This document shows, one piece after another, positions 25,626-34,987 of a DNA stretch of 64,000 nt. The stretch's first letter is position 1, and each line of letters begins with the position of its first letter. The notes beneath the pieces are model-generated. The model had not been told where the DNA came from, made no database searches, and saw only the letters and a list, made by a program, of their open reading frames with translations. The position numbers were made by a program, and so were the translations under genes. The DNA comes from Flavilitoribacter nigricans DSM 23189 = NBRC 102662. Lineage in GTDB: Bacteria; Bacteroidota; Bacteroidia; Chitinophagales; Saprospiraceae. The stretch is from contig NZ_PDUD01000042.1 of the NCBI RefSeq assembly GCF_002646595.1, forward strand, positions 1 to 64,000. Reading direction: 5' to 3'.

Positions 25626-27020
25626 ATGCCTACCGCTAATAAAACCGTCGTTCTCAATATCGTTGGCCTGACTTCCCGCCTGATCGGGGAGCGTACGCCT
25701 TTTCTGCGCAACTGGGTGCAGCAAAAGCAACTGCGGACGATTGATCCCGTTATTCCCGCCGTCACCTGTACCGCTCAGTCGACTTACCTGACGGGGAAAT
25801 ATCCGGGCGAACACGGGATCGTCGCTAACGGCTGGTACTTTGAGGAAGAGGCGGAGGTGAAACTCTGGCGGCAGTCCAATCGACTGGTGCAAAGCGAAAA
25901 GATCTGGGAGGCCATGCGCCGGAAAAATCCCGAATTTACCTGTGCCAACCTTTTTTGGTGGTATAATATGTACAGCACGGTGGATTTTTCGGTAACGCCG
26001 CGGCCGATGTATCCCTCGGACGGACGTAAGATCCCCGATGTGTATACCTTTCCTTCGGAATTGCGGGATGAATTGCAGGAAGAACTGGGGCAGTTCCCGC
26101 TGTTCAAATTTTGGGGTCCCGCCACCAGCATCGAAGTCAGTCAGTGGATCGCCCACTCGGCCATGCGGGTCGAGGAAAAGCACGATCCGACGCTTACCTT
26201 GATCTACCTGCCGCACCTGGACTACAACGCCCAGCGCCACGGACCGGATCATCCTTCCGTGGATCAGGATCTGCGCGAGATCGATGCGGTGAGTAAAGAA
26301 CTGATCGAATTTTACGAAGCCCGCGGTGCGGAAGTGATCGTGCTGTCCGAATACGGTATTACCGCCGTAGATCAACCCGTCCACATCAACCGTGTTCTGC
26401 GGGAGGCCGGGCATATCGCCGTGCGGGAGGAATTGGGACTGGAGGTTTTTGATGCCGGGGCCAGTTCTGCTTTTGCCATGGCCGATCACCAGATCGCCCA
26501 CGTCTACGTTAAAGATAAAGCGGATCTGCCCCGGGTGAGGGCGCTCCTGGAAACGGTGCCGGGGATCGGAAAGATCCTGGACGAAGCCGGCAAAGCCGAA
26601 CACCATCTGGATCACCCGCGTGCGGGTGACTTGGTCCTGCTGGCGAAACCCAGGGCCTGGTTTACCTACTATTACTGGCTGGATGATCGCAAAGCGCCCG
26701 ATTACTCGCGGACCGTCGACATTCACCGGAAGCCGGGCTACGATCCGGTGGAAATGCATTTTAATCCCGCCCTGCGCTTCCCCAAAGCCTACGCCGCCGG
26801 GAAAGTGATCTTGCGTAAACTGGGCTTTCGCGCTTTGATGGATGTGATCCCGCTGGATGCGGATCTTATCAAAGGGTCGCACGGGTTGCGGCCGGCGGAT
26901 CGGCTGGACTGGCCCGTGCTGGTGGCTTCATCCGGTTCGGGTCCGGAGGGCGATTCCCTGGCGGCCCATCAGGTATACGAGGTCATCGCCACTCATCTTT
27001 TCTCGGAGGCTACTCAATAA
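25626..27020 (+). CDS. eboF: EboF, alkaline phosphatase superfamily (nucleotide pyrophosphatase-like)
   Basis: The 464-residue protein is of the phosphodiesterase/nucleotide pyrophosphatase type. T47 in PAVTCTAQSTYLTG aligns with the nucleophile, followed by KYPGEHGIVANGW as in NPP enzymes. Metal sites are partly kept (HLDYNAQRHGPDHP near 197-210). The usual DHGM metal site reads SEYGIT, so Asp and His have become Glu and Tyr. It is unclear whether this is a family trait or a sign of altered catalysis. The frame opens at 25575, but ATG 25626 gives the better start. No signal peptide is seen, so the protein is probably cytoplasmic. It is the last gene of the core cluster. Confidence 0.87.
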   Translation: MPTANKTVVLNIVGLTSRLIGERTPFLRNWVQQKQLRTIDPVIPAVTCTAQSTYLTGKYPGEHGIVANGWYFEEEAEVKLWRQSNRLVQSEKIWEAMRRKNPEFTCANLFWWYNMYSTVDFSVTPRPMYPSDGRKIPDVYTFPSELRDELQEELGQFPLFKFWGPATSIEVSQWIAHSAMRVEEKHDPTLTLIYLPHLDYNAQRHGPDHPSVDQDLREIDAVSKELIEFYEARGAEVIVLSEYGITAVDQPVHINRVLREAGHIAVREELGLEVFDAGASSAFAMADHQIAHVYVKDKADLPRVRALLETVPGIGKILDEAGKAEHHLDHPRAGDLVLLAKPRAWFTYYYWLDDRKAPDYSRTVDIHRKPGYDPVEMHFNPALRFPKAYAAGKVILRKLGFRALMDVIPLDADLIKGSHGLRPADRLDWPVLVASSGSGPEGDSLAAHQVYEVIATHLFSEATQ

Positions 27021-27149
27021 AACTGCTGCTTACCACTGGTGCGGACCTCGATCCGTGAAAAAGTTTTAATTTCCCTTTCGATATACATGACCGGTCATTC
27101 CTACGGGAATAGACTCCGGCTATATTGATATGGGAAACGGATCTTTAGT

Positions 27150-27806
27150 ATGAAAATTACCCTTATTGGCGGAACGGGAAGAACCGGCCGGGAAATCCTG
27201 CAACAGGCCCTGGAGCGCGGGCATGAAGTGCGGCTGATCGCCCGACAGCCGGATATGCTCGGTATCGAACACGAACGGCTGCAGGTGTGGACCGGTATGC
27301 CCAATGATCCGGAAGTACTGCAACCGGCCCTTTGCTGTTCCGATGCGGTCCTGTCGGCGCTGAACGTCTCGCGGACGTCCGACTGGCCCTGGGCTCCCCT
27401 GCGATCGCCGAAAGATCTGATCTCCGACAGCATCGACAAGATCACCCGCATGATGGCGGTGGAAAACGTTCGCCGGATCATCACTATTTCTGCCTGGGGC
27501 GTGAATGAATCTTCGGAAGAAATACCGGCCTGGTTTGCCTGGTTTATCCGCAACAGCAATATCCGTTTTCCCTACCGCGATCACGCCCGGCACGAAAACA
27601 TCCTGCGGGCAACCGATCTGGACTGGACCATTCTGCGCCCCAGCGGTCTGACCAACGCGCGGGATCAGAAAGAGGTAATTATCAGCAAGCAGAACGTCCC
27701 CAAAATGAAACTGACCGTCAGCCGGGAACAGGTGGCCCGGTTTATCCTGGACTGCCTGGAACAGGGCCGACACTCCCGCGAAGTATTGGGCATCTCCGGC
27801 GCTTAG
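27150..27806 (+). CDS. NAD(P)H-binding atypical SDR (NmrA-like)
   Basis: The 218-residue Rossmann protein opens MKITLIGGTGRTGREIL, with the GGTGRTG dinucleotide loop at residues 7-13. The active-site region is ITISAWGVNE (about 110-119) and the C-terminal part has DLDWTILRPSGLTN, typical of atypical SDR/NmrA-like proteins that act as reductases or redox sensors. It follows eboF by 129 bp on the same strand and may be an extra ebo operon member. Its TAG stop is formed by a target duplication plus the first base of an inserted element; the original site would have read TAA, so the protein was not changed. Confidence 0.85.
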   Translation: MKITLIGGTGRTGREILQQALERGHEVRLIARQPDMLGIEHERLQVWTGMPNDPEVLQPALCCSDAVLSALNVSRTSDWPWAPLRSPKDLISDSIDKITRMMAVENVRRIITISAWGVNESSEEIPAWFAWFIRNSNIRFPYRDHARHENILRATDLDWTILRPSGLTNARDQKEVIISKQNVPKMKLTVSREQVARFILDCLEQGRHSREVLGISGA

Positions 27807-27823
27807 CTCGACTTTAGCATTTT
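27806..27823 (+). repeat. left terminal inverted repeat
   Basis: GCTCGACTTTAGCATTTT, 18 bp, a perfect inverse of the copy at 30095-30112. It starts inside the stop codon of the upstream SDR gene. Confidence 0.8.
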
Positions 27824-28406
27824 GACATTGGGTTCAATCAATAATGAAGAAAAAGGTACATTCTTGGCAATCTAATGGCCAGGGCTACGCCCTTCGCTGC
27901 AAAATACATGATGGATCTACAAATATTTCCGCAGCTACGCCGCTGAGGATTATAAGGGCATCGCCCTGAAATATTTAGTGTGCCGGGCATGCCATCACAC
28001 TAACGGGTGCGAAAGATACGGAAGTATTGCTCAAGTCCCAAGGGGGCCAACTGTCGGGAACCCCGTAGCTAAAGCCAAGGGTGTCTCGGGCGACTGAGAA
28101 TCTGAAGGAAGGCTAAGGCAAAATCCTGGTGCGGACGCACAGAAACTGAATAGTAGGCCTTTGGATTCGGGGAAGCGTACCATAAAGCGTATAATCCCAA
28201 CAGGCAGTCGGAGGATCGAAGGGTAAATTCAGCCGCAGCGGATGCAAGTGTGATGGCTTACCCCGGGAGATCTGGCTCACTGGGCCATTGTCGGAGGTAC
28301 GCGCGAGTACCGAAGAAATCCAGGAGACCAGAAGTCAGCAGAGGGCGTAGTACTCAATTTTTTTTGAGGAAGGCCTGAATTTTCTAAGCAAGGAAGTATT
28401 CTGCAA

Positions 28407-29819
28407 ATGAGTAAAAGTGACAAAAAGTCGGAATTGCGAGGGCCATTTGAACAGGGCGATCTGTTCGAAAGCCAAAGCGAAGCGGGGTGGGAAACAGCTG
28501 GCGGCACCAGCCGAATCGCCAAGCGGGCCGAGTTGCTTTCTCGCTTACAAGAACAACGTACCTTGACCGTGGGGATCATGGACAAAATATCGGATTATGG
28601 GTCCTTAGGCCGAGCCTTTCAGGAAGTAAGACGTAATCAGGGAGCAGGCGGAGTAGATGGAGTGACACTGGCCATGTATGAGCAGGATTTAACGGTTCAA
28701 TTGACCGGCCTTCACGATCAACTTCGTCAAGGGAACTATCGCGCGGATGCAGTCAGGTTGGTAGAAATACCGAAGCCTAACGGCGGCACCCGCCGTCTGG
28801 GTATACCGACAATAGAGGATCGGGTAGTCCAGCAAAGTCTGCTGAATGCGCTGCAACCTATCTACGATCCTTACTTCAGTGAATACAGCTATGGTTTCCG
28901 CCCGGGCCGTTCGGCTCATCAGGCCATTGAGCGAGCAGCCGGTTATGTACTGGGCGGCAAGACCTGGGTAGTAGATATTGACCTTAAAAGCTTCTTTGAT
29001 GAGATCAACCACGACCGGCTAATGAGCCGGCTGAATAAAGCGATTTCGGATAAGAGCGTACTTAAGTTAATCCGAAACTACCTACGAGCAGGTCTGATGC
29101 AAGACGGATTGGTCCGTCAACGGCTATCGGGTACGCCGCAAGGTGGTCCCTTATCACCGCTGCTGTCCAATATCGTATTGGACGAACTGGATCGAGAGTT
29201 GGAAGTACGTGGATTGAGCTTTGCGCGCTACGCTGACGACTGTAACATCTTCGTGAGCAGTAAACGGTCAGCCGAACGCGTGATGAGTAGTCTGATCCAA
29301 TTTATCGAGGAGAAGCTGAAGCTGAAAGTCAACCGCGAAAAGAGCGGAGTGAGGCGATGCGATCAGGTCAAGTTCTTAGGTCATACGATCGAGCAGAACG
29401 GCAAGATCCGCATCGCTGATGCCAGCGTTGACCGGCTGAAGTTCAAGATCCGAGAAGTGACCAAACGCAACCGTGGTCTGAGCCTTGAGCAGATCATAGC
29501 ACAGGTCAACCGGATTAATCAGGGTTGGGCGGTATATTACCGCCGGTGCAACACCTGGTTAAGTACATTCAGAGACTTGGACAGGTGGATACGTAAGCGC
29601 CTGAGGTGCTATGCTCTTAAACAGCACCAAAGGCGCTATGCGACCTATCGCTTTCTACGCAGTTTGGGAGTAGTAGAATACCAAGCCTGGAATGCAGTCA
29701 TGTATTACTCGTGGTGGCCAATGGCTAACTACCGTCCGGTGATGAAGGCAATGGGGCTCCAATGGTTCGCCGAACAGGGCCTACGATCTATAGTCGTCAT
29801 CCAAGCGGGTAAATCTTAG
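28407..29819 (+). CDS. ltrA: group II intron reverse transcriptase/maturase
   Basis: This 470-residue intron-encoded protein has RT domains from about residue 55 to 330: GTRRLGIPTIEDRVVQQSL, YGFRPGRSAHQAI, VVDIDLKSFFDEINH, GTPQGGPLSPLLSNI and the catalytic YADD in FARYADDCNIF. The maturase domain (GIIM) follows at about 365-445 with NRINQGWAVYYRRCNTW. No HNH endonuclease domain is present, so spread would rely on an RT-only or replication-linked route. The protein helps its intron splice and retrohome. The frame is intact with all RT blocks, so it is probably functional. Confidence 0.95.
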   Translation: MSKSDKKSELRGPFEQGDLFESQSEAGWETAGGTSRIAKRAELLSRLQEQRTLTVGIMDKISDYGSLGRAFQEVRRNQGAGGVDGVTLAMYEQDLTVQLTGLHDQLRQGNYRADAVRLVEIPKPNGGTRRLGIPTIEDRVVQQSLLNALQPIYDPYFSEYSYGFRPGRSAHQAIERAAGYVLGGKTWVVDIDLKSFFDEINHDRLMSRLNKAISDKSVLKLIRNYLRAGLMQDGLVRQRLSGTPQGGPLSPLLSNIVLDELDRELEVRGLSFARYADDCNIFVSSKRSAERVMSSLIQFIEEKLKLKVNREKSGVRRCDQVKFLGHTIEQNGKIRIADASVDRLKFKIREVTKRNRGLSLEQIIAQVNRINQGWAVYYRRCNTWLSTFRDLDRWIRKRLRCYALKQHQRRYATYRFLRSLGVVEYQAWNAVMYYSWWPMANYRPVMKAMGLQWFAEQGLRSIVVIQAGKS

Positions 29820-29824
29820 AGAAA

Positions 29825-29859
29825 ACCGCCGTGGTACGTTAAAGCGTATGCCCGGTGGT
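29825..29859 (+). ncRNA. group II intron domain V
   Basis: ACCGCC at the 5' side pairs with GGTGGT at the 3' side. The internal GTGGTACG/CGTATGCCC stem and a short loop give the compact catalytic hairpin expected just after the maturase stop and before domain VI. Confidence 0.7.
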
Positions 29860-30094
29860 GTGGGGGGGACGGCGGCTAAAGCCGCCTACCCATCCCGATT
29901 AGGGCTGTGGTTTGAATCAGATCGGTGAAGGGCGTAGCCCTGGAGATATCCGACTTTTTCGGATGCTACTCCCCAGGTTCGAAGGCGAACCTGGGCTCCA
30001 ATGTATTTTCAAACATCCGCTTTAAACCCGGATGTGCATAAATTAAATAATGACTTTACTGAGCATTTGATAGCTCTCATTTATAGAACTGCTT

Positions 30095-30112
30095 AAAATG
30101 CTAAAGTCGAGC
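30095..30112 (-). repeat. right terminal inverted repeat
   Basis: AAAATGCTAAAGTCGAGC, the exact complement of the left end, followed by TTA. Confidence 0.8.
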
Positions 30113-30217
30113 TTAAAGCTAGAAGGCGTAAAATAAAAACTGTTAAAAACCGGTCTTTTAAACCAGTTTCTATCTTAGAAAACTCCTCTGATCGAATTTT
30201 ACAAATAAAAGTAACGC

Positions 30218-33200
30218 ATGAGAACGCCGACTCTGATGATCCTTTTCGCCCTGCTCTTCCTATGTCCAAACGGTCCGGTTCAAGCCCAGGTACTGGTAGC
30301 CGATATCAACCAGAACAACGATAGCGCTTTCCCGGAGCATCTGACTACCTGGTCCCAGGGAATTTTTTTTAGTGCCCATACTCCCGAATTCGGCACGGAA
30401 TTCTTCAAAGTAGCGGGCAACAACTCCCAGGCCGAAGTGCTGACCAATTTTTCGGCACCGGGTGCCTTCAATGCTTTTTACGATCTGGTAATTATCGATG
30501 ATCAGGTCTATTCGGTGATTTACCGGAGCAGTACGGGCCTCACGGAGATCTGGAGGTCGGACCTGGCCACTAGCGAAAATAGCCTGCTGCTGTCCTTTCC
30601 TTCCAACGGTAATGCGAGCGGTTGGAACGGTTATTTCACAAAACTCGGAGGAGAGATCTTTTTCATCATTCGCGATGTCAATTACGATTTTCAACTCTGG
30701 AAGACGGACGGCAGCGCGCCCGGTACTACTTTCGTGGCCCCGCTTCCGGATAATTCCTTTCCCGAACAGTTTGTGGCGATAGGCGATCAACTGTTCTTCA
30801 CACTGGACGATCCGGTCTTTGAACGGGAACTCTGGATGAGTGACGGCACTACTGCCGGTACCCGGATGGTTAAGGACATCGATCCGGCTAACCAGGCTAA
30901 CGGGGTACATTATCTGACCAGTTTTCGGGGGCAGTTGTGGTTCATTGCGAACGACGGTGCAAGCGGCTACGAACTCTGGCGTAGCGACGGTACCGCAGAC
31001 GGCACTCAAATTTTTATGGACCTGCTGCCGGGCAGTGCTTCCAGTTCCCCGGCTAATCTCAGGGTGGTTGGGGAGCAGTTATTTTTTGCCGCATCGGACG
31101 AAGCCGCCGGCAATGAGCTTTGGGCCAGTGACGGTACTGCTGCCGGTACCCGGCGGGTGAAGGACATTACCCCGGGTAGTGATCACAGTTATCTGCAACA
31201 TTTCTTTGTGGCCGGAGATCGCTTGTATTTCTCAGCCAGGGACGGCACGCACGGCCGGGAACTTTGGGTGTCGGACGGCACCGAAACGGGGACCTACCTG
31301 TTGAAAGACATCCGGCAAGGTAGTCCGGATGGCATAGATTATCGGGTCAAAGGCGTGCAAAACGGCGGCGAATTCTACTTCATTGCCGATGATGGTATAC
31401 ACGGCCCCGAACTTTGGAAAACGGACGGAACGGAGGATGGAACCGTACTGGTAAGGGATATTTTTCCCGGAACCTACGGATCGGACATCAGCGGCCTCGC
31501 GGTATCCGAAGGGATCACTTATCTGATCGCGGACGACGGTATGCATGGCCTGGAGCTTTGGCAAAGCGATGGCACCGAAGCGGGGACGGAATTGTACATT
31601 GACCTCAATACCGCCAATGCCAGTTCCACTATTTCCGTGATGACTCTTTTTAACGAACATCTGGTTTTCCGGGCCCGGGCCGGGTGCTCCGGGCACGAAC
31701 CCTGGATCACAGACGGCACGGCCGCCGGGACTTTCCCGGTCAAGGATATTTACCCGGGGCCGGAGTCTTCCAATCTGATCCTGACCACGGTACTGAACGA
31801 TAAATTCTACTTCACGGCGGAACACCCGGATCTGGGGCGGGAAATCTGGCAGAGCGACGGCACGGAAGCCGGCACCCAGGTACTACTGGATATCGGGGAG
31901 GGTACCCGAAACTCCTCTACCGAACGGATCAAACGATTAGGCGAAAATTTGATCTTTAACGCCTTTACACCCGGCGTGGGGGAGGAGCTGTGGATCTCTG
32001 ACGGCACGACGGAGGGCACCCGCCTGCTGAAAGATATTGACCCCAACGGCCAGTCGCTACCCCTCTTGCCACCGGCAAATTCGGTGCTGGGGGATACCAT
32101 TTTACTGTTTACGGCTGATGACGGCATGCGCGGCGTTGGACTGTGGAAAACGGATGGTACGGAAGCGGGTACTCAACTGGTGAAGGATGTCAATCGCTAT
32201 AGCTCCAACGGTTCGTATTCCTATATCAGCGGCATTATAACGCTCGGTGAACTCGCCTACTTCGCCGGAGATGATGGGGTTTCCGGAGAGGAGATCTGGC
32301 GAACGGACGGAACGGAGGCCGGCACTTACCGGATTGCCGATATCTTCCCCGGGAGTTTTGGTTCGCGTCCGACCCATTTTACGGCCTTCAAAGGGGAAAT
32401 ATATTTTTCCGCCTTTTCTCCTCAGTACGGCCGGGAGTTGTGGCGAACGGACGGTACGGAGCTGGGGACGGAATTGGTGCAGGACATCAATCCGGGAGGG
32501 GAGGACAGCAGTCCGTACAACTTCTTTGTACACGGAGATCACCTATACTTCGTGGTGGGTGTGGATAGTGAGCACGGGACGGAATTGTGGCGAACGGACG
32601 GTAGCCCGGAGGGCGCGCATCTGGTAAAAGATGTCCTGCCGGGCCCCGGTAACAGCTTCGTCCGCGATTTTTTTTCGCTGGATACGCTTTTGTATTTCAC
32701 CGCCGATGACGGGATGCACGGCCGGGAGCTGTGGTCTACCGACGGCACTCCGGACGGTACCCGCATGGTTTTCGACCTCTATCCGGGATCGGGTAGTGGC
32801 GATCCGGCGGATTTTATCCGGTATAAGGAATTCATCTATTTCTCGGGAAATGACGGCGTGAGTGGTAATGAATTGTGGAAATATTCTCCTTTCGATAAAG
32901 ACAATGACGGCTATTTGCCTGGAGAGGATGAGGACGACACCGATCCCACCATTAATCCCGGTGTATCGGACCCTACGGCCCTGGGTGCGGAGCCTTACTG
33001 CCCGGATGAAACGCCAACGGCCGTGTGGGACAGTCACCCGATAGAAGTTGTGTTGTTCCCCAATCCGGCGACGGACCGGGTGTCACTGAGTTTGTCCAAA
33101 TCGGGTAATTATCAGTTGCACATTTCCGATGACCATGGCCGAATATTTATACAACGCCCGGTGCAAGATTCTTTCACTCTGAATTTGGCCGGATTGCCTG

Positions 33201-33277
33201 GCGGCAAATATTATCTGATATTGCAGGAAGCGGGCAGCGACCGACGGATCGTGAAGAAATTGCTGATCGCTCATTAG
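30218..33277 (+). CDS. secreted ELWxxDGT-repeat protein with type A T9SS sorting domain
   Basis: The 1019-residue protein has a signal peptide (about 1-23, ending VQAQ), then about fifteen repeats of roughly 45-60 residues. Each contains a motif like ELWKTDGTEAGT, followed by two strands ending in YFxADDGxHG. They probably form a large beta-propeller or solenoid. An acidic thrombospondin-type-3-like segment (DKDNDGYLPGEDEDDTDP, near 895-912) should bind calcium. The last 80 residues (VVLFPNPATDRVSL ... KKLLIAH) are a type A sorting domain, so the protein crosses the outer membrane by T9SS and is attached or released. It lies 57 bp before the beta-helix gene, probably in one operon. Ligand and role are unknown. 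Confidence 0.93.
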   Translation: MRTPTLMILFALLFLCPNGPVQAQVLVADINQNNDSAFPEHLTTWSQGIFFSAHTPEFGTEFFKVAGNNSQAEVLTNFSAPGAFNAFYDLVIIDDQVYSVIYRSSTGLTEIWRSDLATSENSLLLSFPSNGNASGWNGYFTKLGGEIFFIIRDVNYDFQLWKTDGSAPGTTFVAPLPDNSFPEQFVAIGDQLFFTLDDPVFERELWMSDGTTAGTRMVKDIDPANQANGVHYLTSFRGQLWFIANDGASGYELWRSDGTADGTQIFMDLLPGSASSSPANLRVVGEQLFFAASDEAAGNELWASDGTAAGTRRVKDITPGSDHSYLQHFFVAGDRLYFSARDGTHGRELWVSDGTETGTYLLKDIRQGSPDGIDYRVKGVQNGGEFYFIADDGIHGPELWKTDGTEDGTVLVRDIFPGTYGSDISGLAVSEGITYLIADDGMHGLELWQSDGTEAGTELYIDLNTANASSTISVMTLFNEHLVFRARAGCSGHEPWITDGTAAGTFPVKDIYPGPESSNLILTTVLNDKFYFTAEHPDLGREIWQSDGTEAGTQVLLDIGEGTRNSSTERIKRLGENLIFNAFTPGVGEELWISDGTTEGTRLLKDIDPNGQSLPLLPPANSVLGDTILLFTADDGMRGVGLWKTDGTEAGTQLVKDVNRYSSNGSYSYISGIITLGELAYFAGDDGVSGEEIWRTDGTEAGTYRIADIFPGSFGSRPTHFTAFKGEIYFSAFSPQYGRELWRTDGTELGTELVQDINPGGEDSSPYNFFVHGDHLYFVVGVDSEHGTELWRTDGSPEGAHLVKDVLPGPGNSFVRDFFSLDTLLYFTADDGMHGRELWSTDGTPDGTRMVFDLYPGSGSGDPADFIRYKEFIYFSGNDGVSGNELWKYSPFDKDNDGYLPGEDEDDTDPTINPGVSDPTALGAEPYCPDETPTAVWDSHPIEVVLFPNPATDRVSLSLSKSGNYQLHISDDHGRIFIQRPVQDSFTLNLAGLPGGKYYLILQEAGSDRRIVKKLLIAH

Positions 33278-33334
33278 AAGACCGGCAATTTGCTCAAAGC
33301 CTACGGTAAGATGCATAACCTAAAACCCAACCCT

Positions 33335-34852
33335 ATGAAAATTAAAGAACTGATCCTGCTGCTGGTCGGCCTGGCCGGCTCTACCGGCCTTCACGCCACC
33401 AATTATTACGTAGCCAACGGCGGATCGAACGCCAATTCCGGGCTCAGCGCCGCGGAAGCTTTTATTACCATTCAGCACGCTGTGGGGCTGATTGCCGCCG
33501 GCGATACGGTATTTGTGGCCGATGGCACTTATGCCGGCTTTGATGTGCGGGACGTGAGCGGTACCCCGGCGGCACCCATCGTCTTCCGGGCCACGGGCAC
33601 CCAGGCACTTATTAATCAGTCGGGCCCCATCCGCAACGACGGGATCAATGTGGAAAATGCGGATCATATCGTTATCGACGGATTCATTTGTAACAATATG
33701 CCCGGTAACGGCAACGGCATTCGGGTGGTATTAGGCGATCACTGTGTGGTACGCAATAATTCCTGTGATAATAATGCCGAACGCGGGATCTTTACGGCCT
33801 TTACGGATGACATCCTCATCGAGTTCAATACCTGTACCAATTCGATCGACGAGCACGGCATCTATGTCTCCAATAGTTCGGACCGGCCTATCATCCGGTA
33901 CAATACCTGCTACGGCAACAACAATATCGGCATCCACATGAACGGCGATCTTTCGGCCGGTGGTGACGGTATCATTTCCGACGCGCAGGTGTACGGCAAT
34001 ATCATATTTGACAATAATCTGGCCGCGGGGATCAATATGGACGGGGTGGAAAATCCGGTGGTCTACAACAATCTCATCTACAATAATCATTCGGCCCAGG
34101 GGATCGCACTCTTCCAGCAGGATGGGGCTATTCCCAGCCGGGGCGCCAAAATTTACAACAATACCATCATCGTTCCGGACGACGGGCGCTGGGGAATACT
34201 GGTTAAAGCCGGTTCCAATGTAGGCACCGAGATCTACAACAATATTATCATCAATCAACACGCCTGGCGGGGATGTATTGCGGCGGAAAATATCGAGCAG
34301 TTCAGCAGTGATTATAATCTGTTGAACGATAAACTCAGTGCCACCGGAGATGGGTCCACAGTACCCCTTAGTGAGTGGCAAGGTCTCGGCTTGGATGAGC
34401 ATTCCCTTTTGGTCGATGATCCGGAAAATGTATTCGCCGATCCCGGAGGACAGGATTTTCAATTGAAAGCGGGATCACCGGCCATTGATCGGGGAACGGA
34501 CGCGGTGCAATCCGTCGTTGCGATCGATCTCTCGGGCAATGCCCGTCCGCAGGGTGCAGCTTTTGATATTGGTGCTTATGAGTTCCCGGCAACGGTCGGC
34601 ACCCAACATCCGCTGGCCGGTCATTTGCGGGTCTTTCCCAATCCGGCCCGGAAATCCTTTACCTTGGAAACGGATGCCGATCTGGGACCGGTCCGTTTGT
34701 TACTCCTGCGGGATGCCACGGGGCGGCCGGTAAGGGCTTATTCTTTTTTCAAGCGACAATACGATCTGGACGGGCTGGAAGCCGGATTCTATCTGCTGGA
34801 GATCCGGACGGATCACGAACAACCGATCTTACGGAAAATATTAGTTCAGTAG
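33335..34852 (+). CDS. secreted parallel beta-helix protein with T9SS sorting domain
   Basis: This protein of about 505 residues starts MKIKELILLLVGLAGSTGLHA, a signal peptide. The frame opens 15 codons earlier, but that part is not signal-like. Residues 25-420 form a right-handed parallel beta-helix with Asn-rich turns such as CVVRNNSCDNNAERG, YNTCYGNNNIGIHM and NPVVYNNLIYNN, as in pectate-lyase-like and choice-of-anchor Q proteins. The C-terminal VFPNPARKSFTLE ... KILVQ is a type A sorting domain. Such proteins bind or cut polysaccharides; no catalytic set could be assigned. It shares a strand and a short spacer with the ELWxxDGT gene. Confidence 0.9.
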   Translation: MKIKELILLLVGLAGSTGLHATNYYVANGGSNANSGLSAAEAFITIQHAVGLIAAGDTVFVADGTYAGFDVRDVSGTPAAPIVFRATGTQALINQSGPIRNDGINVENADHIVIDGFICNNMPGNGNGIRVVLGDHCVVRNNSCDNNAERGIFTAFTDDILIEFNTCTNSIDEHGIYVSNSSDRPIIRYNTCYGNNNIGIHMNGDLSAGGDGIISDAQVYGNIIFDNNLAAGINMDGVENPVVYNNLIYNNHSAQGIALFQQDGAIPSRGAKIYNNTIIVPDDGRWGILVKAGSNVGTEIYNNIIINQHAWRGCIAAENIEQFSSDYNLLNDKLSATGDGSTVPLSEWQGLGLDEHSLLVDDPENVFADPGGQDFQLKAGSPAIDRGTDAVQSVVAIDLSGNARPQGAAFDIGAYEFPATVGTQHPLAGHLRVFPNPARKSFTLETDADLGPVRLLLLRDATGRPVRAYSFFKRQYDLDGLEAGFYLLEIRTDHEQPILRKILVQ

Positions 34853-34942
34853 ATTTCCGGGCGGAGCAGTTCCATCTGTCTCAGTTCCGATGTAGGAAAT
34901 TCACAAATGGATGCTTTGTCTTCTTATCCTTAAATCAGTTCT

Positions 34943-34979
34943 GCCTCCGGCGGATCGGAACAAGCGATCCGCCGGAGGC
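34943..34979. terminator. perfect 15-bp bidirectional terminator
   Basis: GCCTCCGGCGGATCG (34943-34957) and CGATCCGCCGGAGGC (34965-34979) pair completely over a 7-base loop. It sits between the convergent beta-helix and subtilisin genes. Confidence 0.85.
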
Positions 34980-34987
34980 AAGTTAGA

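Larger units (their letters stand above)
27978..29899 (+). mobile_element. group II intron
   Basis: The 5' end GTGTGCCGGGCATGCC fits the GTGYG consensus. Domain V is at about 29825-29859. Domain VI has the stem GGCGGC-TAAA-GCCGCC (29871-29886), and the likely branch A at 29892 leaves 7 bases to the 3' end GAT. Joining the exons as ATATTTA/TAGGG restores an extended palindrome of the host element (CTAcAAATATTTC / GAAATATTTaTAG), which supports these borders. The intron encodes a reverse transcriptase/maturase. It is about 1.92 kb long and appears complete. Confidence 0.85.
27803..30115. mobile_element. TIR element with TTA target duplication, interrupted by a group II intron
   Basis: Terminal inverted repeats GCTCGACTTTAGCATTTT lie at 27806-27823 and, as the perfect complement, at 30095-30112. 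TTA flanks both ends (27803-27805, 30113-30115). Without the intron the element is about 385 bp, non-coding and rich in internal palindromes. Examples are AGGGCTACGCCCTTC at 27881-27895, matched by GAAGGGCGTAGCCCT at 29927-29941, and AAATATTTC/GAAATATTT at 27921-27976. It looks like a MITE mobilised by an IS that makes 3-bp TNA duplications; the partner transposase is not in the window. Confidence 0.75.

Noticed and set aside
28007-28011. A second GTGCG that could be the 5' end of the group II intron.
   Set aside because: GTGTGCCGGGCATGCC at 27978 fits the known intron start better, and its upstream base restores the palindrome of the host element when joined to the 3' exon.
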